From DASWIG01 sp965371445 (GTDB lineage: Bacteria > Acidobacteriota > Thermoanaerobaculia > Multivoradales > J023), in assembly GCA_965371445.1 (NCBI GenBank), contig CBDUYN010000030.1, positions 1-64,000 on the forward strand: DNA of 64,000 bases. The letters are read 5' to 3'. Positions within the stretch are counted from its first letter, which is position 1. Each line of letters opens with the position of its first letter. The translations under genes were made by a program, and so were the position numbers. The notes beneath the pieces are model-generated. The model worked only from the letters and a program-made list of their open reading frames with translations, did not search any database and was not told where the DNA came from. This document shows positions 27,001 through 38,638 of this stretch, one piece after another.

Positions 27001-29916
27001 GTCCGCGAGAGAGACGACCTGGAGCGTTTCGCCGGCCAGCTGCGAGGTGGCCTCCGGGTCGCCGGTCAGCAGGATCCGGGCGCCGCTGTCGTCCAGGATG
27101 AAGCGCTGGCGTGCCGGAGGATAGGAGAGGTCGAGGGGGACGTAGGCGCCGCCGGCCTTCAGGATGCCGAGCAGGCCGACCATTCCCGCAAGCGTCTTCT
27201 CGGCCGAGATGGCCACTGCGACGTCCGTCCCCACACCCAGCGACTGAAGCCGCGCAGCGAGGTAGGTCGAGCGGCGTTCGAGCTGGCAGTAGCTCAAGGC
27301 TCCTTCCGGCGACACCACCGCGACGGCGTCGCCACGTCGCCGGGCCTGCCGGGCGAAAAGCTCGTGGATCAGGAGCTCCGGCGGCCAGCCCTCTTGCGGT
27401 GTCCTCGCGGCGGCTATGGCCGGCGAGCTCCACTCTCCGAGCGCCTGGTGGCGCTCGGCTGCCGAGAGCAGAGGCAACTGCGACCCACGCCGTTTTGGGT
27501 CCGCCGCGATTTCCACGAGCAGGCACTCCAGGTACCCCAGGAGACGCCGTGCCGTGGTGGCGTCGAACAGCTCGGCGCTGTAGGCCAACCGCATGCAGGT
27601 GGCGCGCTCGCCCGGCTCGACGGTCAGGGTGAGGTCGAACTTCGTGATCCCAGGGTCGAAGTGGACGACCTCGGGGGTGAGCTCCGACAGCGTCGCGAAA
27701 GAGGGCGGCTGCTGGTAGGCGAACATCACCTGGAAGAGCGGATGGTGCCCCGGACCGCGCGTCGGCGCGAGCTCGTCGACCAGTTGCTCGAAGGGCAGGT
27801 CGGCATGGGCGAAACCCTCGACGGCCACCGTTCGAACCGACGCCAGGAGCTCGACGAAGGTCGCCTCGGCTGTCGGTCGGGGCCGCCACACCAGGGTGTT
27901 GATCAACGGTCCAACCAGGTGCTCCACCTCGGCCCACCGGCGGTTGGCGATCGGTGAGCCGATCAGGATGTCGTCCTCGCCGGCGTAGCGCTGGAGCAGG
28001 AGGTGAAAAGCCGCCAGGTACGTCATGAAGGGGGTCGCTTTCCGACGCCGGCCAAGCGCCTCCAGGCGGCGTGCCGTGGCGACGGCGACTTCTGAGGTCA
28101 GGACGCCGCCGCGGTGCGTCGGCAGGGGTGGACGCGGCCGGTCCGCAGGCAGCTGCAGCAACTGCGGCGCGTCGCCCAGCTGGCGCAACCAGTAATCCAG
28201 CTGCCGGGAAAGGTGGTCGCGGTGGAGCCATCGCCGCTGCCAGACGGCAAAGTCGCCGTATTGCGTCGCCGGCGGCAGCGAAGGCGCCGGGTTGCCGGTC
28301 AAGGCGCCGTGGTAGCAGGTCACCATCTCCCGCACCAGGATTTCCAGGGACCAGCCGTCGGCCACCAGGTGCTGCAGGGTGACGAGAAGAAAGTGCTCCC
28401 TCGCACCCAAGCGCAGGAGGAAGAACCGTACGAGCGGCCCGCGCGCCAGATCGAAAGGCTGCTGCGCGTCGGTTCGCGCCCAGCGCTCGGTCTCGGCCTC
28501 GCGTCGCGGGGCGCTCAGGGCGCTCAGGTCGACGAGCGGCAGCAGGAAGGCCGTGGAAAAGGGCTGCACCTCCTGGATCGGCCCTTCGTCGGTGAGCCGC
28601 ACGGTGCTGCGCAGGACGTCATGGCGGCGCAGGAGCGTTCCCAGGCTGGCGGCGAGCGCCGGGCGCGACAGGTGCCCGGACAACCGCAGCGCCAGCGGAA
28701 TGTTGTAGGCCGAACGGCCTAGTTCCCCCCAGGCCAGGAACCACAGGCGCTCCTGGGTGAGCGACAGCGGGGCCCGGTCTCGTCGACCGGCTGGTCGCCG
28801 GGTGAGGGGCGGAATGGATCCTGGCGCCTCGGAACGCCTGCGCACCAGCTCGAGCAGCTGGGGCTTGGCCTGTGCGAGGCGGGCGCGCAGCTCTGGCGTG
28901 ATCACGCCGCGCGGGGCGCCGAAGCGCAGCTGCTCCCCCTCCAGGGTGACGCGGGCTCCCTTGGCCGTCAATTCCTGCAAGAGGGCCGCGGCGTCGCTCT
29001 CCTGCGGCGAGCTCTCCGCAGCGACGCGGCACGGCGCGGCGGCCACCCGGCGGCCGGGAAAGCGGCGCGCCGCGCCATGCGGCTTGTTGGCGCAGACGCC
29101 AAAGCCGGTGACACAGGCGAAGAAGCGGCCGCTCCGGTGCCGCTCCTCGAGATCGTTCAGGAACGCGGCGCCCCGCTCTCCGTCGAGGAGCCCTCGGTCA
29201 CAAGCCGCTTGCGTGAAGCGTCGGATCTGCCAGACCTCGTCGGCCAGCTCGAGGTCGTGCATGGTCAGGGTGTCGGGGATGGCGACGACGTCGCTCAACC
29301 CCTGCGCCTTGAAGATGGCCGGCAGGGTGCGCCCGATCCAACCGGCGCGCAGGCTGTCGCAGCGCAGGTTGAGCACCGTGCGGCACGCTTGGCGGTCCGC
29401 CGCGTCCACGACCAGGGTCTCCCAGTCTGGCTCACAGGTCACGATGCGACCGCCGGGCCGCGTCACGCGGGTCATTTCGGTAATCACCTTTTCGGTCTCC
29501 GCGATATGCTGGAGCACCTGGTCGGTGCGGCAGGCGTCGAAGGTCGAGTCCTCGAACGGCAGCTCCCGCGCGTCGGCGACGTGGAACTCAACCGGGGCAT
29601 CGGTGCCTGCGGAGCGCCTCCGGGCCTCCCGCACCAGACCGTCCGTGTGATCGGTGCCCACGACCCACCCTTCGGGGCCGACGATTTCGGCCAGGAGACG
29701 TACGTCGTCCCCCGTGCCGCATCCGACGTCAAGGATGGATTGCCCCTTTTGGGCCTGCAAGTAAGAAAGAGCGCGTTCTTTGTAAGCCGCCGCCCAATCC
29801 ATCCTGCGCCAACGATCGAGGTAGTCGGCCATGAAGGTCGCGGTCAGGGGGCCGTCGATCAGGTCATCGTTCTTCACGATGTCTCTTTCCGCTCGGGATG
29901 GCTCGTCGGGTCGCAT
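21013..29916 (-). CDS. NRPS: MT-docking-C-A-PCP-C-A-PCP-C
   Basis: 2967 residues from ATG 29916, five bases after the upstream NRPS stop. Domains: class I methyltransferase 1-290 (ILDVGCGTGDDVRLLAE); TubC-type docking 305-360 (LLQELTAKGARVTLEGEQLR); C1 382-830 with QHLVADG, second His kept; A1 860-1330; PCP1 at LGGHSLL near 1400; C2 1455-1890 with HHIVSDG; A2 1920-2400; PCP2 near 2462; C3 2520-2960 with HHIVADG. There is no thioesterase or reductase domain. Both A domains give the pocket residues D-A-F-W-L-G-G-T-F, very close to the known valine code DAFWIGGTF. It should add two valine-like residues, with C3 releasing the chain or passing it on. Confidence 0.92.
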   Translation of the reverse strand: MRPDEPSRAERDIVKNDDLIDGPLTATFMADYLDRWRRMDWAAAYKERALSYLQAQKGQSILDVGCGTGDDVRLLAEIVGPEGWVVGTDHTDGLVREARRRSAGTDAPVEFHVADARELPFEDSTFDACRTDQVLQHIAETEKVITEMTRVTRPGGRIVTCEPDWETLVVDAADRQACRTVLNLRCDSLRAGWIGRTLPAIFKAQGLSDVVAIPDTLTMHDLELADEVWQIRRFTQAACDRGLLDGERGAAFLNDLEERHRSGRFFACVTGFGVCANKPHGAARRFPGRRVAAAPCRVAAESSPQESDAAALLQELTAKGARVTLEGEQLRFGAPRGVITPELRARLAQAKPQLLELVRRRSEAPGSIPPLTRRPAGRRDRAPLSLTQERLWFLAWGELGRSAYNIPLALRLSGHLSRPALAASLGTLLRRHDVLRSTVRLTDEGPIQEVQPFSTAFLLPLVDLSALSAPRREAETERWARTDAQQPFDLARGPLVRFFLLRLGAREHFLLVTLQHLVADGWSLEILVREMVTCYHGALTGNPAPSLPPATQYGDFAVWQRRWLHRDHLSRQLDYWLRQLGDAPQLLQLPADRPRPPLPTHRGGVLTSEVAVATARRLEALGRRRKATPFMTYLAAFHLLLQRYAGEDDILIGSPIANRRWAEVEHLVGPLINTLVWRPRPTAEATFVELLASVRTVAVEGFAHADLPFEQLVDELAPTRGPGHHPLFQVMFAYQQPPSFATLSELTPEVVHFDPGITKFDLTLTVEPGERATCMRLAYSAELFDATTARRLLGYLECLLVEIAADPKRRGSQLPLLSAAERHQALGEWSSPAIAAARTPQEGWPPELLIHELFARQARRRGDAVAVVSPEGALSYCQLERRSTYLAARLQSLGVGTDVAVAISAEKTLAGMVGLLGILKAGGAYVPLDLSYPPARQRFILDDSGARILLTGDPEATSQLAGETLQVVSLADLEASGDPAAHPAGVAAAPTPGRAAAGHGEQLAYLMYTSGSTGRPKGVAVTHRNVRRLVAEAHYADFGADEVFLQLAPLAFDASTFEIWAPLLHGGRLVLPPARASLREIGRILADEGVTTLWLTAGLFRQMVDEELDALRPLRRLLAGGDVLSPAHVRRVLEELPGCRMVNGYGPTETTTFACCHPVTAPPPRGASIPVGRPIHATQVLLLDRRLEPVPAGVAGELYVGGQGLARGYHRRPALSAERFVPHPLAGRRAAPGARLYRSGDLVRHLADGTLEFLGRIDHQVKVRGFRIEPGEVESELDRHPGVRASVVVARQEASGGERLLAYFVAARKPAPPASELRAWLKETLPEHMVPALLITLDALPLNPNGKVDRRRLPAPETAPCSAPGRFVAPRDRLEESLAKLWGELLGVERVGVFDDFFELGGHSLLATQVVSRIHKLYAVELSLHRFFTDPTVDGLARAVTQGRRPPAATLPLAPIERTAPPPLSFAQERLWLFDRRQPGNSAYHLPGTFELRGQLREGALRRSFHEVIRRHEVLRTTFSEVGGKPVQRIHPRPLGTVLTTVDLTRLDGKRQELTRRLLHEVVARPFDLERGPLVRFVLIRQAARRHVLLILQHHIVSDGWSVDLLAHETVAFYRAALGYERPELPALPVQYADFAAWQRRLLTGAVLERELAAWRRRLDGAPPRWQPPADRPRPAVPTWRGKSLAVQIPRQLGEALATLSHRHQATLFMTLLAAFGALLGRQSGKTELVVGSPVANRNQVEVERLLGFFVNMLALRLDLADDPSFAELLRRVREVTLEAYEHQELPFEKLVGELVKERDGAHHPLFQVVFGFQETPLPEPDFPELEVSFLETPTTTSKFDLTLLLRKGEGLAGTLEYSRDLFDDTTVRRLVRHFEVLLSAAVDDPERSVASLPLLLPAERHQLLFAWNRPEERPPELLIHELFARQARQRGDAVAVVSPEGTLSYGEIDRRSTALAARLRALGVAPEVPVAISSEPTLARMVGLLGILKAGGAYVPLDLSNPAARLRFLLDDSGARILLSSTPEAAAELADESLQVVSLDADATGDDEPAAGADGVCAGHGEQLAYLMYTSGSTGRPKGVGVTHCNVRRLLAEADYADFGPDEVFLQLAPLAFDASTFEIWAPLLHGGRLVLPPARASLREIGRILADEGVTTLWLTAGLFRQMVDEELDALRPLRRLLAGGDVLSPAHVRRVLEELPGCRMVNGYGPTETTTFACCHPVTAPPPRGASIPVGRPIHATQVLLLDRRLEPVPAGVAGELYVGGQGLARGYHRRPGLSAERFVPHPLAGRAAAPGARLYRSGDLARHRGDGTLEFLGRIDYQVKVRGFRIEPGEVEAELDRNPGVRTSVVVRRQEASGDQRLLAYFVAADEAPPRARELRDWLRRSLPEYMVPSLFMRLDALPLNANGKVDRRRLPEPRLNPEQEEGFTAPGSPLEEQLAAIWSEALGVDPVGAHDDFFELGGHSLLASQIVSRIAQELDREVPLSAFFEAPSVAGLAAFLETSRSEATPAAAPQPAGGARRRLLPLSFGQERLWLLDRADPGNPLFDIAAAFRLAGKLDVAALRHSFAEIVRRHEALRTVFKEVDGEPRQEVLGHLDTPIPQVDLRRLPPEGQERETERLAAANASHRFDLERGPLLRTVLARQADERYVILVNFHHIVADGWSLDLFVRELSALYRACRAGRPPALAPLSFQYADYAVRQRQWLASRKFEPQLAWWQDRLRDAPLLELPLDRRRPETKSFRGGTVRATLQCVPELKRLAATERATLFMTLVAVFKVLLAQRSGQWDICVGTPVAGRDRETQDLIGYFMNTAVLRTRLSANLPFRELLGRVRDTTLAAYEHQELPFPLLAEILEPDRRGQRTHLFRALLSLPTTASRRTSDPLSGALDLPGVTAREIPQHHGLSKFDVELYCLETGGEITCELLYDLDLFAQETMERFLADFEKLIERLRVDPDVRLDKLQSELAA

Positions 29917-29921
29917 CGGCT

Positions 29922-32900
29922 TCAAATTTCTATTTCCTCCCAATCCTCGGCCGGGGTTTCCGGCAGCGAGTCGGCCGCCGCCGCGGCGACGAGCTCGGCG
30001 GGTACGCCAAGCGCCTCGACGGCTTTCGCCATGCCGGCGACGGTCGAATGGTCGTAGACGCTGTGCAGCCCCACCTCCACCCCGAGCTCGGCGTGGACCC
30101 GTGTGATCAGCTGCATTCCGAGCAGGGAATGTCCACCGAGGTCGAAAAAATCGTCGTGGATGCCGACGCTCTCGACTCCCAGGACTTGCGACCAGATTTC
30201 GGCCAGCGATTCCTGGAGCGGTGTCTGCGGTGCGGTGGGGACGGTCGTGGCGGCGTCGCTCGGGTAGCTCTTGACCGAGAGCGACAGGAGGTGACGGGCG
30301 ATCTTGCCGCTCGGGGTCAGGGGGAGCGTGTCGACCAGCGAAACGCTGCGCGGCACCATGAACTCCGGCAGGTTCTCGCGCATGAAGTCGCGCAGCTCCA
30401 GCGGCGCGACCTCCCGCCGGGCGATCGCCAGCGCCAGCAGGCTGCTGCGGCCCTGTGCGTCGACCACCGGGACGACGGCGCATTTTGCGACTGAGTCGTG
30501 CCGGGCGAGGGTCGCCTCGACCTCGTCCAATTCGACGCGAAAGCCGCGGATCTTGACCTGCTGGTCGTGCCGGCCGAGGAACTCCAGCTGACCGTCGGCG
30601 AGCTGGCGCACGAGGTCGCCGGTCTGGTACAGCCGGCCGCCCGGGGAGGTGGAATACGGATCAGGGACGAAGGCCAGGGCGGTCTGTCCGGGCCGCGCCA
30701 GGTAGCCGCGGGCCAGACAGACGCCGCCGACGTACATCCCGCCCACGACCACCGGAGGCACCAGCCGGAGGCTCCGGTCGAGGCTGTAGACGGCGACGTT
30801 CGGCAACGGCCGGCCGACGGGGGTCCGGGCCGCGTTGGCCGGCAGGTCGGCCGTGTCGTAGGTCATGATGTTGGAAGAACATTCCGTCGAGCCGTAGAGA
30901 TTCAGCAGCGGTGCCGAGGGAAACGCCCGCTGCCAGCGCCGGACAAGAGCCGGCGGGATGGCCTCGGCGCTGCTCGCCGCGAGCCGCAGCGGCAGCGCGT
31001 CTGCGGGGTTCGCTTCCGCCTGGGCGAGGACCAGCTCGAGGACGGGCGGCGAAGCCAGCAGGTAGGAGACGCCGTGCTCGAGGAGCTCTCGCCAGAGCCG
31101 CGGCGGCGCCTCCACCTGCTCGCGGCTGAGGATGAAAGTCGCCACCCCTTGAAGCAACGCACCGAAGCATTCCCAGATGGCGCCGATGAGGGCGTAGGAC
31201 TTGTGCAGCGCCGCCACGTCGCGCGGCTCGAAGGGGTAGGCCTCCCACATCCAGCCGAGGCGGTTGAGGGCCGCGCCCAGGGTGATCAACGAGCCCTTGG
31301 GCGAGCCCGTGGTCGACGACGTATAAATCACGGCAAAGAGCTGGTCGGGGTCGGCGGCACCGCCCGGATCGGTGGGGTCTTCCTGGGCCAGAGCGTGTCC
31401 GTCGGCGTCGAGGCTCACCACGTGCCCCCCGAAACCCGCCACCGGCCGCACCCGAGAGTTGACCACCAGGATCGGCGGCCGCGCGTCTTCGATCATGGCG
31501 GCGAGCCGTGCCGCCGGGTAGCTGTCGTCGAGCGGCAGAAAGGCGCTGCCGGCCTTGAGGATTCCCAGCAGGGCGACGATCGTGTCGAAAGACCGGTCCA
31601 CGCAGACGCCGACGATCGTTTCGCGGCCGGCGCCGCAGCGTCTGAGATGGCGCGCCAGTTGGTTGGCGCGGCGGTTGAGCTCGGCGTAGCTCATCGGCTC
31701 GCCGTGGCAGCAGAGGGCGGTCGCGTCGGGCGTCTCGGTAGCCTGCCGCTCGAATAACCCGGTCACGGATTGGCCCTCGACAAAACCGCGCGGCACGCCG
31801 CGAGAGGCGGCCAGGATCTGTGACCTCTCCGACTCGGCGAGGAGGCTGAGCAGCGAAATCTGCCGTCGGGGGTCCGCGGTCGCCTCGCCGAGCAGACAGG
31901 TCAACCCGGTGAGCATCCTCTCGACGTTGGCGTCGTCGAACAGATCGGCGAGATAGGCGAGCTGCAGACGGAAACGGCTTCCGTGCTCCTGCGCATAGAG
32001 CGCCAAGTCGTACTTGGTGAAGCCCGTGTCGAGCTCGTGAAAGGCCAGCTCGAGCTGGCTCGAAGGGGCCTCGTCGTAGGGGAAGTTCAACATGTTGAAC
32101 ATCACCTGAAAGAGCGGAGCGAAAGCGCTTTCCCGAACCGTGTTGACGTCCTCCAGGATGAAGATCAACGGGTAGCGGGCGTGGGTGACGGCGTCGACGA
32201 CGCTCTGCCGGGTCTGCCGGACGAGTTGGCTGAAGGGCAGGGTCTCCGCGACCTGGCACCGCAGCGGCAGCATGTTGAGAAAGAAGCCGACCATGTCCTC
32301 CGTACCCTCCTGGCTACGGTTGGCGAGCGGCGCGCCGACGACGAGGTCGTCCTGGTCGGAATAGCGATAGAGCAGCACGTAGAATGCCGCCAGGAGCACC
32401 ATGAAAGGCGTCGCCTCGAGCTGTAAGGCGAGAGCACGCAGGTGGGTGGAGAGCGTCTCGTCCAGAAGCGTCGCATGCGACGCCCCGCGATAGGTGGGAT
32501 GGGTCGAGCGCGGCCGATCGAGCGGCAGGTCGAGAACGGGCAGCTCGCCGCCGAGCTTCTTCTGCCAATAGGTGGCCTCGCGCTCCAGGGCTTGGCGGTG
32601 GACCGCGTCCCTTTCCCACAGCGTGAAGTCGCTGAGGTGCAGCTCGAGCGGAGGCAGCGGCTGCTCCTGCCGCTCGAGGAGCGCTTCATAAAGCGTGGCC
32701 AGCTCCTCGATCAGGACGCAAGTCGCCCAGCCGTCGAGGAGGATTTCGTGCGTGGTGAGCAGCAGGGCGTGCTCGTCGCCGCTCAGCCGGAACAGCTCGA
32801 GGCGCAGGAGCGGGTCCTGCTCCAGGTCGAAGGGCACCGCGGCCACCTCCCGCGCCTGGCGGCGGAGCTCGGCCTGAGCCTGCGCCGCGGCGAGATGGCT

Positions 32901-35165
32901 GAGGTCTGTCACCGAGCGTGGCAGCTCGATCTTGCGGTCGAAGACCTGGTAGGGAGTCCCGTCCTCGGCCACGTAGCGTGCCCGCAACACGGCATGGCGG
33001 GCCAGGAGGACGTCCCAGGCCGCCAGAAAGGCGGGCAGATCCAGCGCGCCGCGCACGCTCAAGATGCCCTGGAAGGTGTAATAGGAGCTGTCGGGCTCCA
33101 TTTTCCACAAGAACCAGAGGCCCTGCTGCGCCAGGGAGAGAGGATAGCGTCGGTCGTGGCGGGGCGCACCGTGCGACGTGATCTGGGGAGGCGGGTGCTG
33201 TCTCGCCCACCCCGTCCGCGCCGCGAGCCGGGCGACGCTCGGCGCCTCGAAAAGCTCGCTGAAGCTCAGGTCGATTCCCGCCGAACGCCGTACTCGGTTG
33301 AGGATCTGGATCGCCAGCAGCGAGTCGCAGCCGAGGTCGAAGAGGTTGTCGTGGACGCCGGCACGGTCGAGCCGCAGCACGTCCGCGACGATCCCCGCCA
33401 GGAGCTTTTCCAGCTCGTCGCGAGGAGCGAGATAGGGCTCGTTCAACTCGGGCCGAAAGCTCTCGGGTACGGCGAGCGCCTTGTGGTCGATCTTGCCGTT
33501 TTCGTTCAAAGGCATTCGGGCGAGACGCACGAACCTTTCCGGGATCATGTAGTGGGGCAGGACCTCGCCGAGGAAACGGCGCAGCTCTTCGTCGGCGACC
33601 GGCTGACGGCTGACGAGATAGGCCACCAGTCGCTTGACGAGCTCGCCGGGCTCGACCTCGGCCGCGTAGTCGCGGGCCACCAGCTTGCTGGCCATGGGAC
33701 ACGGAGCGAGCGCTTCGACCGCGCAGTCGGCCACGGCGTCGTGGCGGGACAAAACCGATTCGATCTCGCCGAGCTCGATCCGGAAGCCGCGGATCTTGAC
33801 CTGCCGATCGATCCGGCCCAGGTACTCGATTTCGCCGTTGGGCAAGAAGCGCGCGAGATCGCCCGTACGATACAGGCGCGCGCCGGCTGCGCCGCTGAAA
33901 GGATCGTCCAGGAAAGCGGCCGCGGTCCGCTCCGGATCTCGTAGATAACCCCTGCCCACGCCCACACCGCCGACGCAAAGCTCGCCGGCCTCTTCTTCCG
34001 GGCTCAGCTCCAAGGATTCTCCGACCTGTTGCGTGACGTAGAGCTTTGTGTTCGCGATCGGCCGGCCGATGGGCATGTGGACGACCGTTGCCTCGGGTGG
34101 TACGCGGATCGCGTGATGGGAGACGTCGTCCGAGCATTCCGTGGGGCCGTAAGCGTTGAGCAGCGGGATCTCGGGGTAGCGAGCCAACCAGCGGCGGCAC
34201 AGCCCGGGCGGCAGCGCCTCGCCGGTCACCAGCACCCAGCGCAGGGTGCCGAGCTCCGGCGGCTCGCCCTGGTCGATCTCGTCGAGTAGGGCCTTCAAGA
34301 AAGAAGGTACGACTTCGAGAATCGAGATTCGGTGGCGCTTCACTGCCGCCAGAAGGTGCCGCGGGTCATAGTTCATGGCATCGGGGAAGACGTGTACCTG
34401 GCCACCGGTGAGCAGCGCCGCGAGGAACTGCCAGACGGAGATGTCGAAGCACTGCGAGGCGTTCTGGACGATGCGGTCTTCGGCGCTCAGCTCGAGGTCG
34501 GCGACCTTGGCAAAGAGGTGGTTGAGCATGCCCCGGTGCTCGACCATCGCCCCTTTGGGTCGGCCGGTGGAGCCGGAGGTGAAGATGACGTAGGCCAGGT
34601 CGTCCGGTACGGCGGCGCGTGCCGGACGGACTGGTCGGGGCTCCCGGGGGTCCCGGAGCGCCGCCGCCGCGGGCAGCAGGCTCACCTCGGGACGCTGCTC
34701 CGGGGGCAGCCTCTCGACAGTCGCCGCCAGCCGTTCACGGTAGGGAGCGGCGGTCAGCACGAACGGGCAGCGGCTTTGGTCGAGAACCTGGCGCCAGCGC
34801 TCGGCAGGATGCGTGGTATCGAGCGGCAGATACGCACCCCCGGCTTTGAAGACGGCGAGGATCGCGACGAGGAATTCGAGGCTCCGATCGGCCAGCAAGG
34901 CCACCAGCTCCTCCGGTGCAAGCCCTCGGGCGAGGAGGTCTTGAGCGAGGGCGTCGGCCGAGAGGTCGAGCTCTTCGTAGGTGATCTCGTGGTCGTTGCA
35001 GACCGCCGCGATCCGCTCCGGGGCTCTTTGCACCTGCTCGCCGAACAGGTGGTGAAAACATCGGTCGAGCGGGAAATCGGCATCGGTCTCGTTCCATCGC
35101 GAGAGCCGGCGAAGGAAATCTTCGGTGGGTCGGGAGCGGGACGGAGATTCGGGCTCGGGGGCCAT
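29922..35165 (-). CDS. NRPS: A-PCP-C-A-PCP
   Basis: 1747 residues; AGAGGAAA precedes ATG 35165. It opens directly with A1 (FTSGSTGRPKG near 197), so it takes its acyl chain from the C domain ending the preceding protein. A1 pocket residues read D-I-W-E-L-T-A-D-D; I do not assign a substrate. PCP1 has LGCDSLL near 610. The C domain (672-1110) reads 'TTHEILLDGWA', putting Glu at the catalytic second His. A2 has an unusual core, YTSSTTGSPKG near 1285, and 'SYALIGAIWECFGALLQG' where FDxS is expected, so the Asp that holds the amino group is missing. PCP2 is LGGHSLL near 1673. Module two is therefore atypical in both catalytic domains. Confidence 0.9.
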   Translation of the reverse strand: MAPEPESPSRSRPTEDFLRRLSRWNETDADFPLDRCFHHLFGEQVQRAPERIAAVCNDHEITYEELDLSADALAQDLLARGLAPEELVALLADRSLEFLVAILAVFKAGGAYLPLDTTHPAERWRQVLDQSRCPFVLTAAPYRERLAATVERLPPEQRPEVSLLPAAAALRDPREPRPVRPARAAVPDDLAYVIFTSGSTGRPKGAMVEHRGMLNHLFAKVADLELSAEDRIVQNASQCFDISVWQFLAALLTGGQVHVFPDAMNYDPRHLLAAVKRHRISILEVVPSFLKALLDEIDQGEPPELGTLRWVLVTGEALPPGLCRRWLARYPEIPLLNAYGPTECSDDVSHHAIRVPPEATVVHMPIGRPIANTKLYVTQQVGESLELSPEEEAGELCVGGVGVGRGYLRDPERTAAAFLDDPFSGAAGARLYRTGDLARFLPNGEIEYLGRIDRQVKIRGFRIELGEIESVLSRHDAVADCAVEALAPCPMASKLVARDYAAEVEPGELVKRLVAYLVSRQPVADEELRRFLGEVLPHYMIPERFVRLARMPLNENGKIDHKALAVPESFRPELNEPYLAPRDELEKLLAGIVADVLRLDRAGVHDNLFDLGCDSLLAIQILNRVRRSAGIDLSFSELFEAPSVARLAARTGWARQHPPPQITSHGAPRHDRRYPLSLAQQGLWFLWKMEPDSSYYTFQGILSVRGALDLPAFLAAWDVLLARHAVLRARYVAEDGTPYQVFDRKIELPRSVTDLSHLAAAQAQAELRRQAREVAAVPFDLEQDPLLRLELFRLSGDEHALLLTTHEILLDGWATCVLIEELATLYEALLERQEQPLPPLELHLSDFTLWERDAVHRQALEREATYWQKKLGGELPVLDLPLDRPRSTHPTYRGASHATLLDETLSTHLRALALQLEATPFMVLLAAFYVLLYRYSDQDDLVVGAPLANRSQEGTEDMVGFFLNMLPLRCQVAETLPFSQLVRQTRQSVVDAVTHARYPLIFILEDVNTVRESAFAPLFQVMFNMLNFPYDEAPSSQLELAFHELDTGFTKYDLALYAQEHGSRFRLQLAYLADLFDDANVERMLTGLTCLLGEATADPRRQISLLSLLAESERSQILAASRGVPRGFVEGQSVTGLFERQATETPDATALCCHGEPMSYAELNRRANQLARHLRRCGAGRETIVGVCVDRSFDTIVALLGILKAGSAFLPLDDSYPAARLAAMIEDARPPILVVNSRVRPVAGFGGHVVSLDADGHALAQEDPTDPGGAADPDQLFAVIYTSSTTGSPKGSLITLGAALNRLGWMWEAYPFEPRDVAALHKSYALIGAIWECFGALLQGVATFILSREQVEAPPRLWRELLEHGVSYLLASPPVLELVLAQAEANPADALPLRLAASSAEAIPPALVRRWQRAFPSAPLLNLYGSTECSSNIMTYDTADLPANAARTPVGRPLPNVAVYSLDRSLRLVPPVVVGGMYVGGVCLARGYLARPGQTALAFVPDPYSTSPGGRLYQTGDLVRQLADGQLEFLGRHDQQVKIRGFRVELDEVEATLARHDSVAKCAVVPVVDAQGRSSLLALAIARREVAPLELRDFMRENLPEFMVPRSVSLVDTLPLTPSGKIARHLLSLSVKSYPSDAATTVPTAPQTPLQESLAEIWSQVLGVESVGIHDDFFDLGGHSLLGMQLITRVHAELGVEVGLHSVYDHSTVAGMAKAVEALGVPAELVAAAAADSLPETPAEDWEEIEI

Positions 35166-35188
35166 GCTGTCTTTCCTCTGACCGGGAC

Positions 35189-38627
<3,439 letters not shown>

Positions 38628-38638
<11 letters not shown>

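Noticed and set aside
29917..30483. N-terminal extension of the large NRPS frame
   Set aside because: It is an alternative frame of the preceding NRPS; ATG 29916, five bases after that gene's stop and followed at once by a methyltransferase, is the better start.
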